Part shown: positions 1 to 7,581 of the stretch, one piece after another
Position numbering within the stretch: the stretch's first letter is position 1
How the letters are laid out: every line of letters starts with the position of its first letter
Assembly: GCA_964531715.1 (NCBI GenBank)
Contig: CAZHEE010000019.1
Span: 1-15,658, forward strand
DNA: 15,658 nucleotides
DNA from: UBA1664 sp964531715
GTDB lineage: Bacteria > Pseudomonadota > Alphaproteobacteria > Micavibrionales > UBA1664
Direction of reading: 5' to 3'
The notes under the pieces: generated by a model
What the model was told of the DNA's origin: nothing
The model's database searches: none
The model's input: only the letters and a program-made list of their open reading frames with translations
Position numbers and translations under genes: made by a program

Positions 1-273
1 AGAAAATTAAAAACTACTAACTATATTCTGGACCTAATTATAGGGGGCAGGTCACGCCCACATATTAATGCGACGGGGGATATTGTTAATATTGTCACAT
101 CCATCACTAATAGTTTGAATCAGGTTGTGCCACCTCATTTGTCAGATCAACTCAAGGTCATGACGGATTATATCGCAAGATGGCTATGTGATTACATTGA
201 ACAAACAAATATTTCGTCTTTAAACATCGCCTTTGGATTTAATGCCAAGATTATACATGAGCGCGAAGCATAA
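1..273 (+). CDS. C-terminal part of an unknown protein, cut by the window edge
   Basis: Frame 1 is open from the first base to a TAA at 271-273, giving about 90 residues that end in HEREA. No start codon is needed inside the window, so this is the 3' end of a gene that begins to the left. I do not recognise the family. The visible part is mixed hydrophobic and polar, with no obvious signal peptide or transmembrane segment. The stop codon overlaps the ATG of the next gene (TAATG), an arrangement typical of translational coupling. That overlap is the main reason to believe the frame is real and belongs to the same operon as the following two genes. The function is unknown. Confidence 0.7.
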   Translation, partial: RKLKTTNYILDLIIGGRSRPHINATGDIVNIVTSITNSLNQVVPPHLSDQLKVMTDYIARWLCDYIEQTNISSLNIAFGFNAKIIHEREA

Positions 274-2738
274 TGGCATTAGCATCCATCATTCACCCTG
301 AACATTTCGAGATTGGTTTTGTCCCTAGCTCTGACAAGGCGGCCAATCGTGCTAAACAATTAGTCGATATGAACGGGTCATATAGGACGCGAACACATGA
401 TATGGGTGGGATGAGCAGTAATGCACAAATGAGCAATTCTGGTCTTTTGACAATTCTTGGAAATACAAAGGTTTTGACCTTGTGTGGTGAGGCTGTTTCT
501 TATGAGGATGCAAGGTCACGTGAGGAGCAACTAAAGATTGATATGGTGCGTGCCTTAGGCGGGGAAATTGCACAAATGGGTGCTTTTGTTGCGGAAATTA
601 TCAGTGCTTTGAGCACAGACTCCATCATGGGGAAAGACCAACAAGATAAATTATTTGAAATGGTGACTGAAATTGTTGCCCTTAAAAATCTTACAAATCT
701 TGGCGCACTACCTGAGGGGCAAGCTAAATTAGAAGCACTTATCACCGAAACAGCGAATAAGATTGCTAATACTTTATTGGATGGGATGGATAATAAGGCC
801 ATTGCACCCGCGATTGCAGATTTCGTCCATCAGATGTTGAGCGAGACAGCGCAAAAATTTGATATTCCGACTTTGGATGAAAAGGTAACGAAAATAGAGG
901 GTCGTATGAACCCTGAGGAATATTTGGCAAATTCCGTTGCCGCCGTTATCGCGGAATTGACGGGCCTGCTAGATGCTCAGGATTTGTCCGAGGAGACTAA
1001 GTCTGAAATTGAATCGTTAATCGAAAAAATGGAAAGTGCGGTTGAGGCGGGTGACCCTATCCCTCGTGATGTTATGCAGGCCTTGGAGGGGTTGACCGAA
1101 AGCCATCCTGCAATCAGCGTTCCCGAGTCCTTCACATCATCCATGGAAACATTATCCGATGCCAATATTGTGATGAAGGCTGACACGCTTGGTATTTCTG
1201 TTGCACATATGCAGGCGATAGAAACAACGATTGAGACATTAGAAAATCAACAGATCGAAATGGCGGATAACGCCGACTATACAGACCAGCAAAAAGCAGA
1301 GGTTGAGTCTCTAATTGAAAAACTAATGTTATTTGCCGATGATGGTGTGCCGCTGAAAAGTGAAGCGGTAAAAACGCTAGAAGGTTTAGCAGATAAGTTT
1401 CCTGAGATTGCGAGCAATATTGCGCCTGCCTTAGCAGAGGTAAAAGACGCAAATATGGTAGTGAAGGCAGACAGTCTAGGTGTATCAGTCGAACAACTAA
1501 AAGCCGTGGAATCCAATATTGAGGCATTAACCTTAGAATTAAGTAACGCTGAAGTAACAGCGGAAGACAGAATCGAAATCGAGGGGTTGATAGAAAAGCT
1601 AGATGTGTTGAGCGAAGGGGGGCAACCCCTTGATAGGGACACAATCGCGGCATTGGATAAATTAACGGATAAGTATTCCTTGGCGCCTGTCGATTCAAAA
1701 ACATTTAGTGCACTAGGCTTAGCGGCTCTATTAGGTGGAGGTGAATCAACCAGACCTGCAACACCACCAACTGATGGTAACAGGCGGAACCCTGAACCAG
1801 TTAAAAACCCGGCACTAAACCCTCTAAAAGGTGATGGCGAAAAATCTATAAGACCCGAACAAAAAGATACCCCGCCAAATTTAGAGCCTAAAAAAAATGA
1901 GTTAGATAGCCCTGTTGTTGGCAAAGATGATAATGTACAACCGGCACCACCTGAGGGCAATAAAAATACACTATCAGATCAAGAGAAAAAAGGTACAGAA
2001 TCTCTAGAGGGCGACGATAAAGGTAGTGGCAATCCTGAAACGCCAAATAACGGTGATGACAATTTAAAACAGCCTGAGGGTGATAAACCTAAACCTGCAG
2101 AACCAGAAAAAAGAGATACAAAGCAAGCGGTTGAAAATTCACAAGAACGAGATGGAGAAAAGCCGAACGGGCCGTGCTGTGATAATTGTCAATTTGCAAA
2201 AACATTTAACGATGTTTCAAGAAACGAAGATGGAACCGTTGATTTAACATTAACGAATGGTGACAAGGTTACCGTTGAGGCAAAAGATGCCGATAAAATG
2301 ATTGATGCAGAAGTGAAAGACAAGCTCGACATTGCAGATCAAAGTTGGAAAAAGACTTTAGATCAATTTGACGGTGATAAAGTCAAAGCGTTTGAATATT
2401 TAACAGAGCAAAATAAAAAGGAAGCCGATTTTTCTAATAAATACGTTGGACCAACAACGGATTTTGATGGTCAACCTGCAGTAGATGCTCTAGCACAGCA
2501 AATGAGAGCGATGAAAGACAGTCATAGTGCGCCGGCTCGATCTCACAATGGTAAACCCTCTGCAACAGGACCATTTCACGAATGCGGACCGGGGTGTAAT
2601 CATGGAACGCCGACTTCAGAGCAAGAAAATAAAACTGGACAAGCTTCAGTAGAAATTGATACAAATACTTTTCGTAATCCAGATTCTGGTGATAAACCAA
2701 AAAAGAAGAAGAAAACGAAAAGCCCTTCACCAAAATAA
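273..2738 (+). CDS. Large acidic repeat-containing protein with C-terminal Cys/His motifs, unknown function
   Basis: An 821-residue protein of no family I recognise. Residues 1-210 are mostly predicted helical. Residues about 212-468 hold roughly 2.5 copies of a 92-98 residue helical repeat: the element (E/V)E(S/G)LIEK recurs near 246, 344 and 436, and DAN(I/M)V(M/V)KAD recurs near 296 and 392. Residues about 490-632 are a low-complexity linker rich in P, G, N, D, E and K. A compact region follows, with C635-C636-x2-C639 at its start and HECGPGCNH (769-777) near its end, both plausible metal-binding clusters. The tail is strongly basic (KPKKKKKTKSPSPK). There is no N-terminal signal peptide and no membrane segment. 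The start overlaps the stop of the previous gene and has no strong Shine-Dalgarno sequence, which fits translational coupling. The next gene follows after 13 bases. A surface, secreted or scaffold protein is possible, but this is inference. Confidence 0.9.
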   Translation: MALASIIHPEHFEIGFVPSSDKAANRAKQLVDMNGSYRTRTHDMGGMSSNAQMSNSGLLTILGNTKVLTLCGEAVSYEDARSREEQLKIDMVRALGGEIAQMGAFVAEIISALSTDSIMGKDQQDKLFEMVTEIVALKNLTNLGALPEGQAKLEALITETANKIANTLLDGMDNKAIAPAIADFVHQMLSETAQKFDIPTLDEKVTKIEGRMNPEEYLANSVAAVIAELTGLLDAQDLSEETKSEIESLIEKMESAVEAGDPIPRDVMQALEGLTESHPAISVPESFTSSMETLSDANIVMKADTLGISVAHMQAIETTIETLENQQIEMADNADYTDQQKAEVESLIEKLMLFADDGVPLKSEAVKTLEGLADKFPEIASNIAPALAEVKDANMVVKADSLGVSVEQLKAVESNIEALTLELSNAEVTAEDRIEIEGLIEKLDVLSEGGQPLDRDTIAALDKLTDKYSLAPVDSKTFSALGLAALLGGGESTRPATPPTDGNRRNPEPVKNPALNPLKGDGEKSIRPEQKDTPPNLEPKKNELDSPVVGKDDNVQPAPPEGNKNTLSDQEKKGTESLEGDDKGSGNPETPNNGDDNLKQPEGDKPKPAEPEKRDTKQAVENSQERDGEKPNGPCCDNCQFAKTFNDVSRNEDGTVDLTLTNGDKVTVEAKDADKMIDAEVKDKLDIADQSWKKTLDQFDGDKVKAFEYLTEQNKKEADFSNKYVGPTTDFDGQPAVDALAQQMRAMKDSHSAPARSHNGKPSATGPFHECGPGCNHGTPTSEQENKTGQASVEIDTNTFRNPDSGDKPKKKKKTKSPSPK

Positions 2739-2741
2739 ATA

Positions 2742-2747
2742 AGGAGT
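2742..2747 (+). promoter_or_regulatory. Ribosome binding site of the 207-aa gene
   Basis: AAGGAG sits a few bases upstream of the ATG at 2752, in the 13-base gap after the previous stop codon. It fixes the start and supports co-transcription with the upstream gene. Confidence 0.7.
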
Positions 2748-2751
2748 AAAT

Positions 2752-3375
2752 ATGGTACAATTAGCACAAACCCAATTTGGCGGACTTCAAATCTTATCGC
2801 CTACGGCAACGAACTATGATGAGATCGAGAAAGCAATTTTCGATATTCTATCAAAAGGACAAGATATTCGTACAGCAGAAGATGCGAAGACATACATGTC
2901 TGAATTAGAAGACGATTGTGTTATGAATCCTCTTCATTCTGAGGGCAAACCTATTATTATTGACCAACGCTACTGTGCACTCCTTTGGGAAAATCCAGAT
3001 TATATGGCGGGGGTTATTTTTATGTTAGTTAATAAAGATGGGCAAAATAAATTTGAGCCTGCTGCGATTGTAGTCGGGGATGAATTTGAGGGTGTATTCC
3101 AATACAGAAATGGCTGTTGCGGTGGTCTTAGCCAAGAAGATAAGAGCTCAGCTTATAGCATGCTCGTTTTTGTTTCTCAAAATGACCAGATTAAGCATAA
3201 AATTTTAGATACTCCAATCACACGCGCAGAATGCCTACAAAGATTTGCAAAATTGCCACATGGAATTAAGGTTAGCTCTCACGATATAAAGCATATGCTT
3301 CACCATCATCAACATGGACATGACCATAATTGCGGACATGATCATAATGGATTACCTAAATTAGATAATATATAA
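2752..3375 (+). CDS. Unknown 207-aa protein with a His-rich C-terminal tail
   Basis: No family recognised. Residues 1-175 look like a soluble alpha/beta domain with cysteines at 56, 75, 122, 123 and 161, including a vicinal CC in NGCCGG (121-125). Residues 181-198 are very rich in histidine (HxxHHHxHxHxHxCxHxH with C194), the kind of tail that binds Ni, Zn, Co or Cu in metallochaperones and transporters. There is no signal peptide or membrane segment. It is the last gene of the operon that includes the 821-residue protein, with a 13-base gap and its own strong ribosome binding site. The upstream protein also has CC and Cys/His clusters, so a joint metal-related role is plausible but unproven. 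An AT-rich inverted repeat follows. Confidence 0.88.
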   Translation: MVQLAQTQFGGLQILSPTATNYDEIEKAIFDILSKGQDIRTAEDAKTYMSELEDDCVMNPLHSEGKPIIIDQRYCALLWENPDYMAGVIFMLVNKDGQNKFEPAAIVVGDEFEGVFQYRNGCCGGLSQEDKSSAYSMLVFVSQNDQIKHKILDTPITRAECLQRFAKLPHGIKVSSHDIKHMLHHHQHGHDHNCGHDHNGLPKLDNI

Positions 3376-3393
3376 AAATACTTCAGCCCCTAA

Positions 3394-3419
3394 ATATAAT
3401 CTTATTTATAAGATTATAT
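3394..3419. repeat. Perfect 12-bp inverted repeat, possible end of the operon
   Basis: ATATAATCTTAT at 3394-3405 is matched exactly by its reverse complement at 3408-3419, with TT between. The stem is almost all A-T and is not followed by a T-run, so it is a poor canonical terminator. It lies 19 bases after the stop of the 207-aa gene, where a terminator or a palindromic protein site would be expected. Confidence 0.45.
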
Positions 3420-3515
3420 ATGATAGCCTTTGCGGACCAAAAAATTATAAAGAATGTCATATGGCTTTCATGAAAAGCCGACTTGCAGGCAGGATAATAA
3501 TCACATAAGTTCACA

Positions 3516-4160
3516 ATGCAAGCAAAAATGCGCATGAAAGAAAAACCTTTGCCTAACACTCAACCGCGCCACATCAATGATATTTTGAGCGATATTGCCG
3601 CAGGTTTCACCGCCGAGACGATAAGCATCGGTGAAGTCATCCATATTATGCATGAACGGGGGTTCGGCATGATAATTTTCCTGTTTGCCCTGCCTATGGC
3701 GCTCCCTTTGCCTGTGCCGCCGGGGGTGAATTTATTATTCTCAGTTCCTTTATTATTTTTAACCGCACAGATGATTTATGGCGCGCATCAGCCGTGGCTG
3801 CCATCCTTCATACGCAAAAAAACACTTTCAAAAAAAGCATTTGATAAGATTTTCAGGCATGCCGCGCCTTTATTGAATAAATTATCGCTTCTCATCCGTC
3901 CGCGTTTGGGGTTTGTGACACAGGGTTGGATTTCCAACATGATAGGTATATTCGGATTTTTATTTGCTTTATGCATTTGTATACCGATCCCGATGACCAA
4001 TACGGTGCCGAGCTTTGCCATCCTTTTAATGGCGATTGGTCTCCTTATGCGCGATGGGTTGGCAATTCTAACGGGTATGCTCATTGGGTCCGGATGGATT
4101 TTATTGTTGGTAACCTTAGGTATCGCGGGATTAAAAGCCTTGATGAGTTTAATTTTCTGA
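3516..4160 (+). CDS. ExoD family integral membrane protein
   Basis: A 214-residue protein with the features of the exopolysaccharide synthesis ExoD family. A soluble N-terminal stretch (about 1-45) is followed by hydrophobic segments near 50-88 and from about 138 to the end. It shows the family's duplicated proline motif, LPLPVPPGVN (63-72) and IPIPMTNTVPS (156-166), each opening a membrane hairpin. ExoD was named from Rhizobium mutants affected in exopolysaccharide and alkaline tolerance, and its biochemical role is not settled. The upstream region has only a weak AGGA some 20 bases before this ATG. Methionines at residues 5 and 7 are alternative starts that would trim a few residues. It stands alone: unrelated unknown genes precede it and a repeat-filled gap follows. 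Family assignment is firm; function is not. Confidence 0.87.
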   Translation: MQAKMRMKEKPLPNTQPRHINDILSDIAAGFTAETISIGEVIHIMHERGFGMIIFLFALPMALPLPVPPGVNLLFSVPLLFLTAQMIYGAHQPWLPSFIRKKTLSKKAFDKIFRHAAPLLNKLSLLIRPRLGFVTQGWISNMIGIFGFLFALCICIPIPMTNTVPSFAILLMAIGLLMRDGLAILTGMLIGSGWILLLVTLGIAGLKALMSLIF

Positions 4161-4214
4161 ATAGAATAAAAAGCACTTTATTGCATGGCTTAATTATGCA
4201 ATCCAGAATAAATT

Positions 4215-4300
4215 TTGTCATCTCGACTAAGCGAAGCGCATGGAGAGATCTGGCTTACAGTGAGATCCCTCGGCTTCGTTTACTACGCTCGGGATGACAA
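4215..4300 (-). repeat. Dispersed palindromic element, family A, copy 1
   Basis: The ends are inverted (TTGTCATCTCGA at the left, TCGGGATGACAA at the right). Read on the minus strand it closely matches the element at 13040-13117, including a shared block running from AGATCTCTCCATGCGCTTC to the GTCGAGATGACAA end. It encodes no protein of its own. Confidence 0.85.
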
Positions 4301-4371
4301 TGTTATCAAATTTTATAGCTTTTTATAAACTCCCTCCGTGCTATCAGTGCTCTCCTTAGTTCAAAAACTAT

Positions 4372-4408
4372 GGATTGCCGCGGTCGTGTTACTCCCTCGC
4401 AATGACGG
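4372..4408. repeat. Dispersed CGTCATTGC/GCAATCC element (family C)
   Basis: GGATTGCCG at the left and CTCGCAATGACGG at the right give the inverted ATTGC ends seen also at 7473-7502 and 12914-12958. It is short, intergenic and non-coding, and sits just before dsbB. Confidence 0.65.
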
Positions 4409-4452
4409 AATATTTTGTATGAATTTTATTTAGAAATGACTATAGTAAGACG

Positions 4453-4980
4453 ATGATTTCACGAATATATAAAGCCGCATTGACCTGCCCCTACTTCATC
4501 CTGATGATATTGGGTGGCGTTTCGGTTGCGGCCTTGGCGGCGGCCTATATCGGGCAATATGGCTTTGACCTCTACCCTTGTTACCTCTGCCTTTGGCAAC
4601 GTATTCCCTATATGATTGTGATTATGCTCGCTATTTTCGGCATGATTGCGACCAAGGCGATGGATGCACGATACGGTGCGCTCAATATCCTGTTTGCCGC
4701 TGTTGCATTTTTTGTGAATAGTGCCATTGCCTTTTATCATGTCGGGGTTGAGGAACAATGGTGGGCATCCACCGCTTGCTCAATGCCTGACTTTAGCGGA
4801 TTAAGCGCGGCGGAGCTTGCCCAAGCCATCCGCGAAACCCCCGTTGTAAGATGTGATGAGGTGCAATGGCGGCTTTTCGGCATTTCAATGGCGGGGTATA
4901 ATGTCATGCTGTGTTTTGTTCTCGGCATTTACGCCTCAATCGCGGGGGTTAAAGTCATGAAGGCGTATCAGTTGAGATAA
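4453..4980 (+). CDS. dsbB: Disulfide bond formation protein B (DsbB family)
   Basis: DsbB is an inner-membrane protein that reoxidises periplasmic DsbA and passes the electrons to quinone. This 175-residue protein has the expected plan: four hydrophobic helices (about 15-33, 51-67, 75-97 and 143-165), the first periplasmic loop with the redox pair C43-x2-C46 in YPCYLCLWQR, and a second loop carrying C109 and C134, the pair that contacts DsbA. R50 directly after the CxxC segment matches the quinone-proximal arginine of the family. The spacing of the second pair and the LFGISMAGYN segment are typical of alphaproteobacterial members. The stop codon overlaps the ATG of the next gene, a small cysteine-containing secreted protein, so the two are very likely co-translated. 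Confidence 0.94.
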   Translation: MISRIYKAALTCPYFILMILGGVSVAALAAAYIGQYGFDLYPCYLCLWQRIPYMIVIMLAIFGMIATKAMDARYGALNILFAAVAFFVNSAIAFYHVGVEEQWWASTACSMPDFSGLSAAELAQAIRETPVVRCDEVQWRLFGISMAGYNVMLCFVLGIYASIAGVKVMKAYQLR

Positions 4981-5318
4981 TGCGCTTTTTTGCCCTTCAT
5001 ATATGCCTTATTATTGCGCTGCTATCCTCGGCCATTTCCCCTGCCTGCGCGTTTATCAGCGGTAAGGGCGGTGATTGGATTGAGATATGCTCAAACCTCG
5101 ATATCATTAAAATCAATAGGGGTAAGACGGATACCGCCCCCGATATGACGGAGAAACAATGTGATGTTTGTCAAGTTATGATGAGCGCGATTGTACTTGC
5201 AACGGCTATCATTGCCTTTATAAAAACGCCTACGCTTTATCATGATTTTCAGAGTGAAGCGGCCTTGGTACAATTTCACGCCTCTTATCAGTCCCGCGCA
5301 CCACCTGTTTTTTCCTAA
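4980..5318 (+). CDS. Small secreted Cys-containing protein, DUF2946-like
   Basis: A 112-residue protein beginning with a hydrophobic signal-like segment (residues 4-24, with a possible cleavage site near ACA-F). Cysteines lie at 23, 37, 61 and 64; the last two form CDVC, followed by a second hydrophobic stretch (67-82). The C-terminus reads SRAPPVFS, resembling the RAPP/RGPP end seen in DUF2946 proteins, which are short exported or membrane proteins often found near metal, particularly copper, genes. The match is from memory of the family's shape, so it is moderate. The start overlaps the dsbB stop codon (TAATG). The four cysteines suggest it could be a DsbA/DsbB substrate or a metal ligand; both are inference. 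Confidence 0.8.
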   Translation: MRFFALHICLIIALLSSAISPACAFISGKGGDWIEICSNLDIIKINRGKTDTAPDMTEKQCDVCQVMMSAIVLATAIIAFIKTPTLYHDFQSEAALVQFHASYQSRAPPVFS

Positions 5319-5347
5319 AACATAAGTCCATTTTCAAACTTAAGAAG

Positions 5348-5419
5348 TTGTCATCCTGAATTTATTTCAGGACCTAAGGATATTTCTGACTAGATCCTGA
5401 AACAAGTTCAGGGTGACAA
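5348..5419. repeat. Dispersed palindromic element, family B
   Basis: Inverted ends TTGTCATCCTGAA (left) and TTCAGGGTGACAA (right), with inner arms TTTCAGGA and TCCTGAAA. The outermost bases match the family A elements (TTGTCATCC), while the inner arms differ. It lies between the DUF2946-like gene and the outer-membrane gene. Confidence 0.8.
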
Positions 5420-5491
5420 GATTTTGGCGATGGATTTCACTTATGTTTTCGCAATGACACACAAACAAAATTATTATTATAGGAAAAACAG

Positions 5492-6550
5492 ATGAAAAAC
5501 TTACTTTTAACGACCGCTTTGTGCGGAATATCACTTCTAACCTCAACCGTTACAATGGCTCAAAATGTGCCTGCCTGTACCGATTGCCATGTCAATCTTT
5601 CACCCAAAAATGTTATGAGCGATCATATTCATAAGCCAGGCGAGTTTATGCTCTCTTACAGCTTCATGCGGATGGAGATGAGTGGCAACCGTAATGGTAC
5701 GAATAGCCTGTCACCTGAGGAAGTCATCACCTTCCCGAACCCGAATATGGGGCCTGCAAACTTACGCGTTGTGCCGACCGATATGACGATGGATATGCAT
5801 ATGCTGGGCGGCATGGCAGGGATTACCGACCGCTTAACAGGCATGGTGATGGTGAATTACCTCGATAATTCAATGGATCACATCACATTTTCAGGCATGA
5901 TGGGGACAGCGCGCGAAGGCACTTTCACAACCGAGAGCAGTGGTTTCGGCGATACGCAAGTCTCAGGCATTTACTCGGCCTATAAGCAAGGGGCGCATAG
6001 GGTGAATGTCCAAATGGGCATGAGCCTGCCAACCGGCTCAATTGACGAAGAGGATACGGTTCTGGCGCCCACCGGGGATACGCCGACGCTTCGCCTGCCC
6101 TATATGATGCAGCTAGGCACGGGAACATACGATTTCATGCCTGCCGTGACTTATACGTATCTGACCGATGAGTGGACTCATGGGCTATCTTATTACGGGC
6201 GTTTCCATCTGGGGCGCAATAGTGAAGGCTATAGCAGAGGCGATAAGCATGCATTAACAGGGTGGAGCGGTTATCAGTTTAATGAGACTCTCGGCGTCTC
6301 CTCATCCCTGACTTTCAGCACGGAAGGCAAGATTGGCGGGCGCGACAGCCAAATTGCCGCCCCTGTTCAAACCGCAGACCCAGATAATTATGGCGGGGAG
6401 CGTATTCATCTCGGCCTGAATGCCGCGTGGAAATTCTATAAACAAAATACGGTCAAGGCAGGCTTTTCAGTCCCGCTTTATCAAGACCTGAACGGCCCAC
6501 AAATGGAAGAGGATTATAGCTTTCAATTAAGATGGCAGAATAGTTTTTAG
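5492..6550 (+). CDS. Outer-membrane transporter-like protein with CxxCH motif and Met-rich stretches
   Basis: A 352-residue exported protein. Residues 1-23 form a signal peptide ending TMA, and the mature part starts near Q24. C29-T-D-C32-H33 follows, a motif that in other settings binds heme c or a metal. Next comes HKPGEFMLSYSFMRMEMSGN (47-66), an opening I associate with a group of outer-membrane beta-barrel proteins annotated as transporters. The N-terminal third is rich in Met (for example DMTMDMHMLGGM, 97-108). The rest alternates polar and aromatic residues like beta-strands and ends in a terminal Phe, as outer-membrane proteins do. A ribosome binding sequence, AGGAAA, precedes the ATG. 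With the DUF2946-like gene upstream, a copper-related or other metal-related role is plausible, but that is inference. Exact substrate unknown. Confidence 0.82.
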   Translation: MKNLLLTTALCGISLLTSTVTMAQNVPACTDCHVNLSPKNVMSDHIHKPGEFMLSYSFMRMEMSGNRNGTNSLSPEEVITFPNPNMGPANLRVVPTDMTMDMHMLGGMAGITDRLTGMVMVNYLDNSMDHITFSGMMGTAREGTFTTESSGFGDTQVSGIYSAYKQGAHRVNVQMGMSLPTGSIDEEDTVLAPTGDTPTLRLPYMMQLGTGTYDFMPAVTYTYLTDEWTHGLSYYGRFHLGRNSEGYSRGDKHALTGWSGYQFNETLGVSSSLTFSTEGKIGGRDSQIAAPVQTADPDNYGGERIHLGLNAAWKFYKQNTVKAGFSVPLYQDLNGPQMEEDYSFQLRWQNSF

Positions 6551-6555
6551 CTATT

Positions 6556-6653
6556 CCCTCTCCCTGGGGAGAGGGTTAGCGTGAGGGGAAAGTTATAAGA
6601 ACGCCCCTCATCCGCTTCGGCTAAGCCTCAGCACCTTCTCCCAAGGGAGAAGG
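6556..6653. repeat. Double-hairpin dispersed repeat between convergent genes, possible bidirectional terminator
   Basis: Two GC-rich palindromes: CCCTCTCC/GGAGAGGG (6556-6575, loop CTGG) and CCTTCTCCC/GGGAGAAGG (6634-6653, loop AA). GTGAGGGG and CCCCTCA between them can also pair. Similar pieces are common in many proteobacterial genomes. It fills the whole space between a plus-strand gene ending at 6550 and a minus-strand gene ending at 6661, so it can serve as a transcription end for both, although neither hairpin has a clear T-run. Confidence 0.75.
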
Positions 6654-6660
6654 ATGACAG

Positions 6661-7263
6661 CTAATCCCTTAACTCACTATCCCAGTAAAGGAAATCGCCC
6701 CAGCTTTCATGAAGGAAATTTGGAGGATATTTCTGTCCGCTTCTCTGAAGGTCATAAATAGTGGGTTGTATCGGTTTTTTCTTAGGGAACATCTGCGCCT
6801 TTTCGGGCATTTTGCCGCCTTTACGTGTGTTGCAAACCTGGCAAGCAGACACAATATTATCCCAAGCGGTCACGCCGCCGCGGCATCGCGGAATCACATG
6901 ATCGAAAGTGAGCTGATTTGTCTTGAACTCACCGCCGCAATATTGGCATTGCCATTCATCACGCAAAAACACATTAAAGCGCGTAAACACAGGCGTGGTT
7001 GATTGCGGAACAAAATCCCTGAGAGCCAATACGCTTGGCAATTTCATATCCAGCGACGGCGAGCTGACCACGCGTTCATACTCGCTCACAATAATCACAC
7101 TGTCACGAAAGACCGCTTTTACCGCATCTTGCCAAGGCCAAAGCGACAAAGGAAAATAAGATAATGGCCGATAATCGGCATTAAGAACCAGCGCGGGATA
7201 ATTTTGAAGCGAATCGGCCTGATGGTTTAAGAATCGGTCTCTTGATTCAGGCTCGATATACAT
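6661..7263 (-). CDS. HNH endonuclease
   Basis: A 200-residue protein with a classic HNH nuclease core at 100-150. C106-x2-C109 (CQYCGGEF) and C141-x2-C144 form the structural zinc site, and DHVIPRCRGG (121-130) contains the catalytic D121-H122. N136 (WDNIVSAC) and N145 complete the motif. The N-terminal 100 residues (ALVLNADYRPLSYFPLSLW, 24-42) are a conserved leader of a stand-alone HNH group widespread in Alphaproteobacteria and other phyla. These proteins are usually chromosomal single genes of unknown role, not restriction enzymes with a partner methylase. The start at 7263 is preceded by AGAGAGG. No methyltransferase is adjacent, so a DNA repair or metabolic role is as likely as defence. 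Confidence 0.92.
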   Translation of the reverse strand: MYIEPESRDRFLNHQADSLQNYPALVLNADYRPLSYFPLSLWPWQDAVKAVFRDSVIIVSEYERVVSSPSLDMKLPSVLALRDFVPQSTTPVFTRFNVFLRDEWQCQYCGGEFKTNQLTFDHVIPRCRGGVTAWDNIVSACQVCNTRKGGKMPEKAQMFPKKKPIQPTIYDLQRSGQKYPPNFLHESWGDFLYWDSELRD

Positions 7264-7373
7264 GGCCTATCCCCGCCTCTCTATAATGGAGGCAAGCCTT
7301 ATCTGACAAGGTTTAAGGGTGCGCTTTAAGAAAGAAATACGTGTAAATTTCTTCATATATTAAGTATAGCATG

Positions 7374-7408
7374 AAAAGATATGAAAGCTAAATCTTTCGA
7401 TATCTTTT
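7374..7408. repeat. 14-bp bulged hairpin, possible weak terminator
   Basis: AAAAGATAT + GAAAG pairs with CTTTC + ATATCTTTT, with a 6-base loop and one bulged G at 7399. On the minus strand the stem runs into TTTT, so it could end transcripts of the small gene at 7582-7872 before the HNH gene. It is GC-poor, so terminator strength is doubtful. Confidence 0.45.
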
Positions 7409-7435
7409 GGCATGGCTGTAACTTGCTCGCTATAT

Positions 7436-7502
7436 AACCACAGATGAACACGGATAAACACAGATTTATTCTCGTCATTGCAGAACTTGTTCCTGCAATC
7501 CA
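7436..7502. repeat. Adjoining dispersed repeats, families D and C
   Basis: ACCACAGATGAACACGGATA begins a family D unit at 7436-7465. It is followed by a family C unit (CGTCATTGC ... GCAATCCA, 7473-7502). The same two families sit side by side in the opposite order at 12914-13004. Confidence 0.75.
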
Positions 7503-7581
7503 GCTTTTTTAACGCCCCTCAAAAAGTTTGAAGCGTTAAGTATAATAAGTTAGTGCCTTTAGATATTCTAAAAAAACCACT

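Larger units (their letters stand above)
4161..4452. other. Intergenic gap filled by dispersed repeats
   Basis: There is no credible gene here. An open frame running in from ExoD territory (3926-4297) reads through the repeat and is rejected. The gap holds a GTCATCTCGA-type element at 4215-4300 and a CGTCATTGC-type element at about 4372-4408. The rest is AT-rich, with no clear promoter for the next gene. Confidence 0.7.
7264..7581. other. Intergenic region with hairpin and repeats
   Basis: No gene is supported. From left to right it has the ribosome binding region of the HNH gene, a long AT-rich hairpin (7374-7408), and two adjoining dispersed repeats (7436-7502). The remainder to 7581 is AT-rich without clear signals. 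Confidence 0.7.

Noticed and set aside
1132..1960. Long minus-strand open frames opposite the 821-aa gene (190 and 227 codons)
   Set aside because: Their products are compositionally odd shadows of the repeat and linker coding sequence. The plus-strand frame has repeats, motifs and operon context.
3926..4297. 123-codon plus-strand frame overlapping ExoD
   Set aside because: It overlaps the ExoD frame and then reads straight through the family A repeat; there is no domain or ribosome binding site.
6709..7159. Plus-strand frames opposite the HNH gene
   Set aside because: Shadows of the clear minus-strand HNH endonuclease with intact CxxC and DH motifs.
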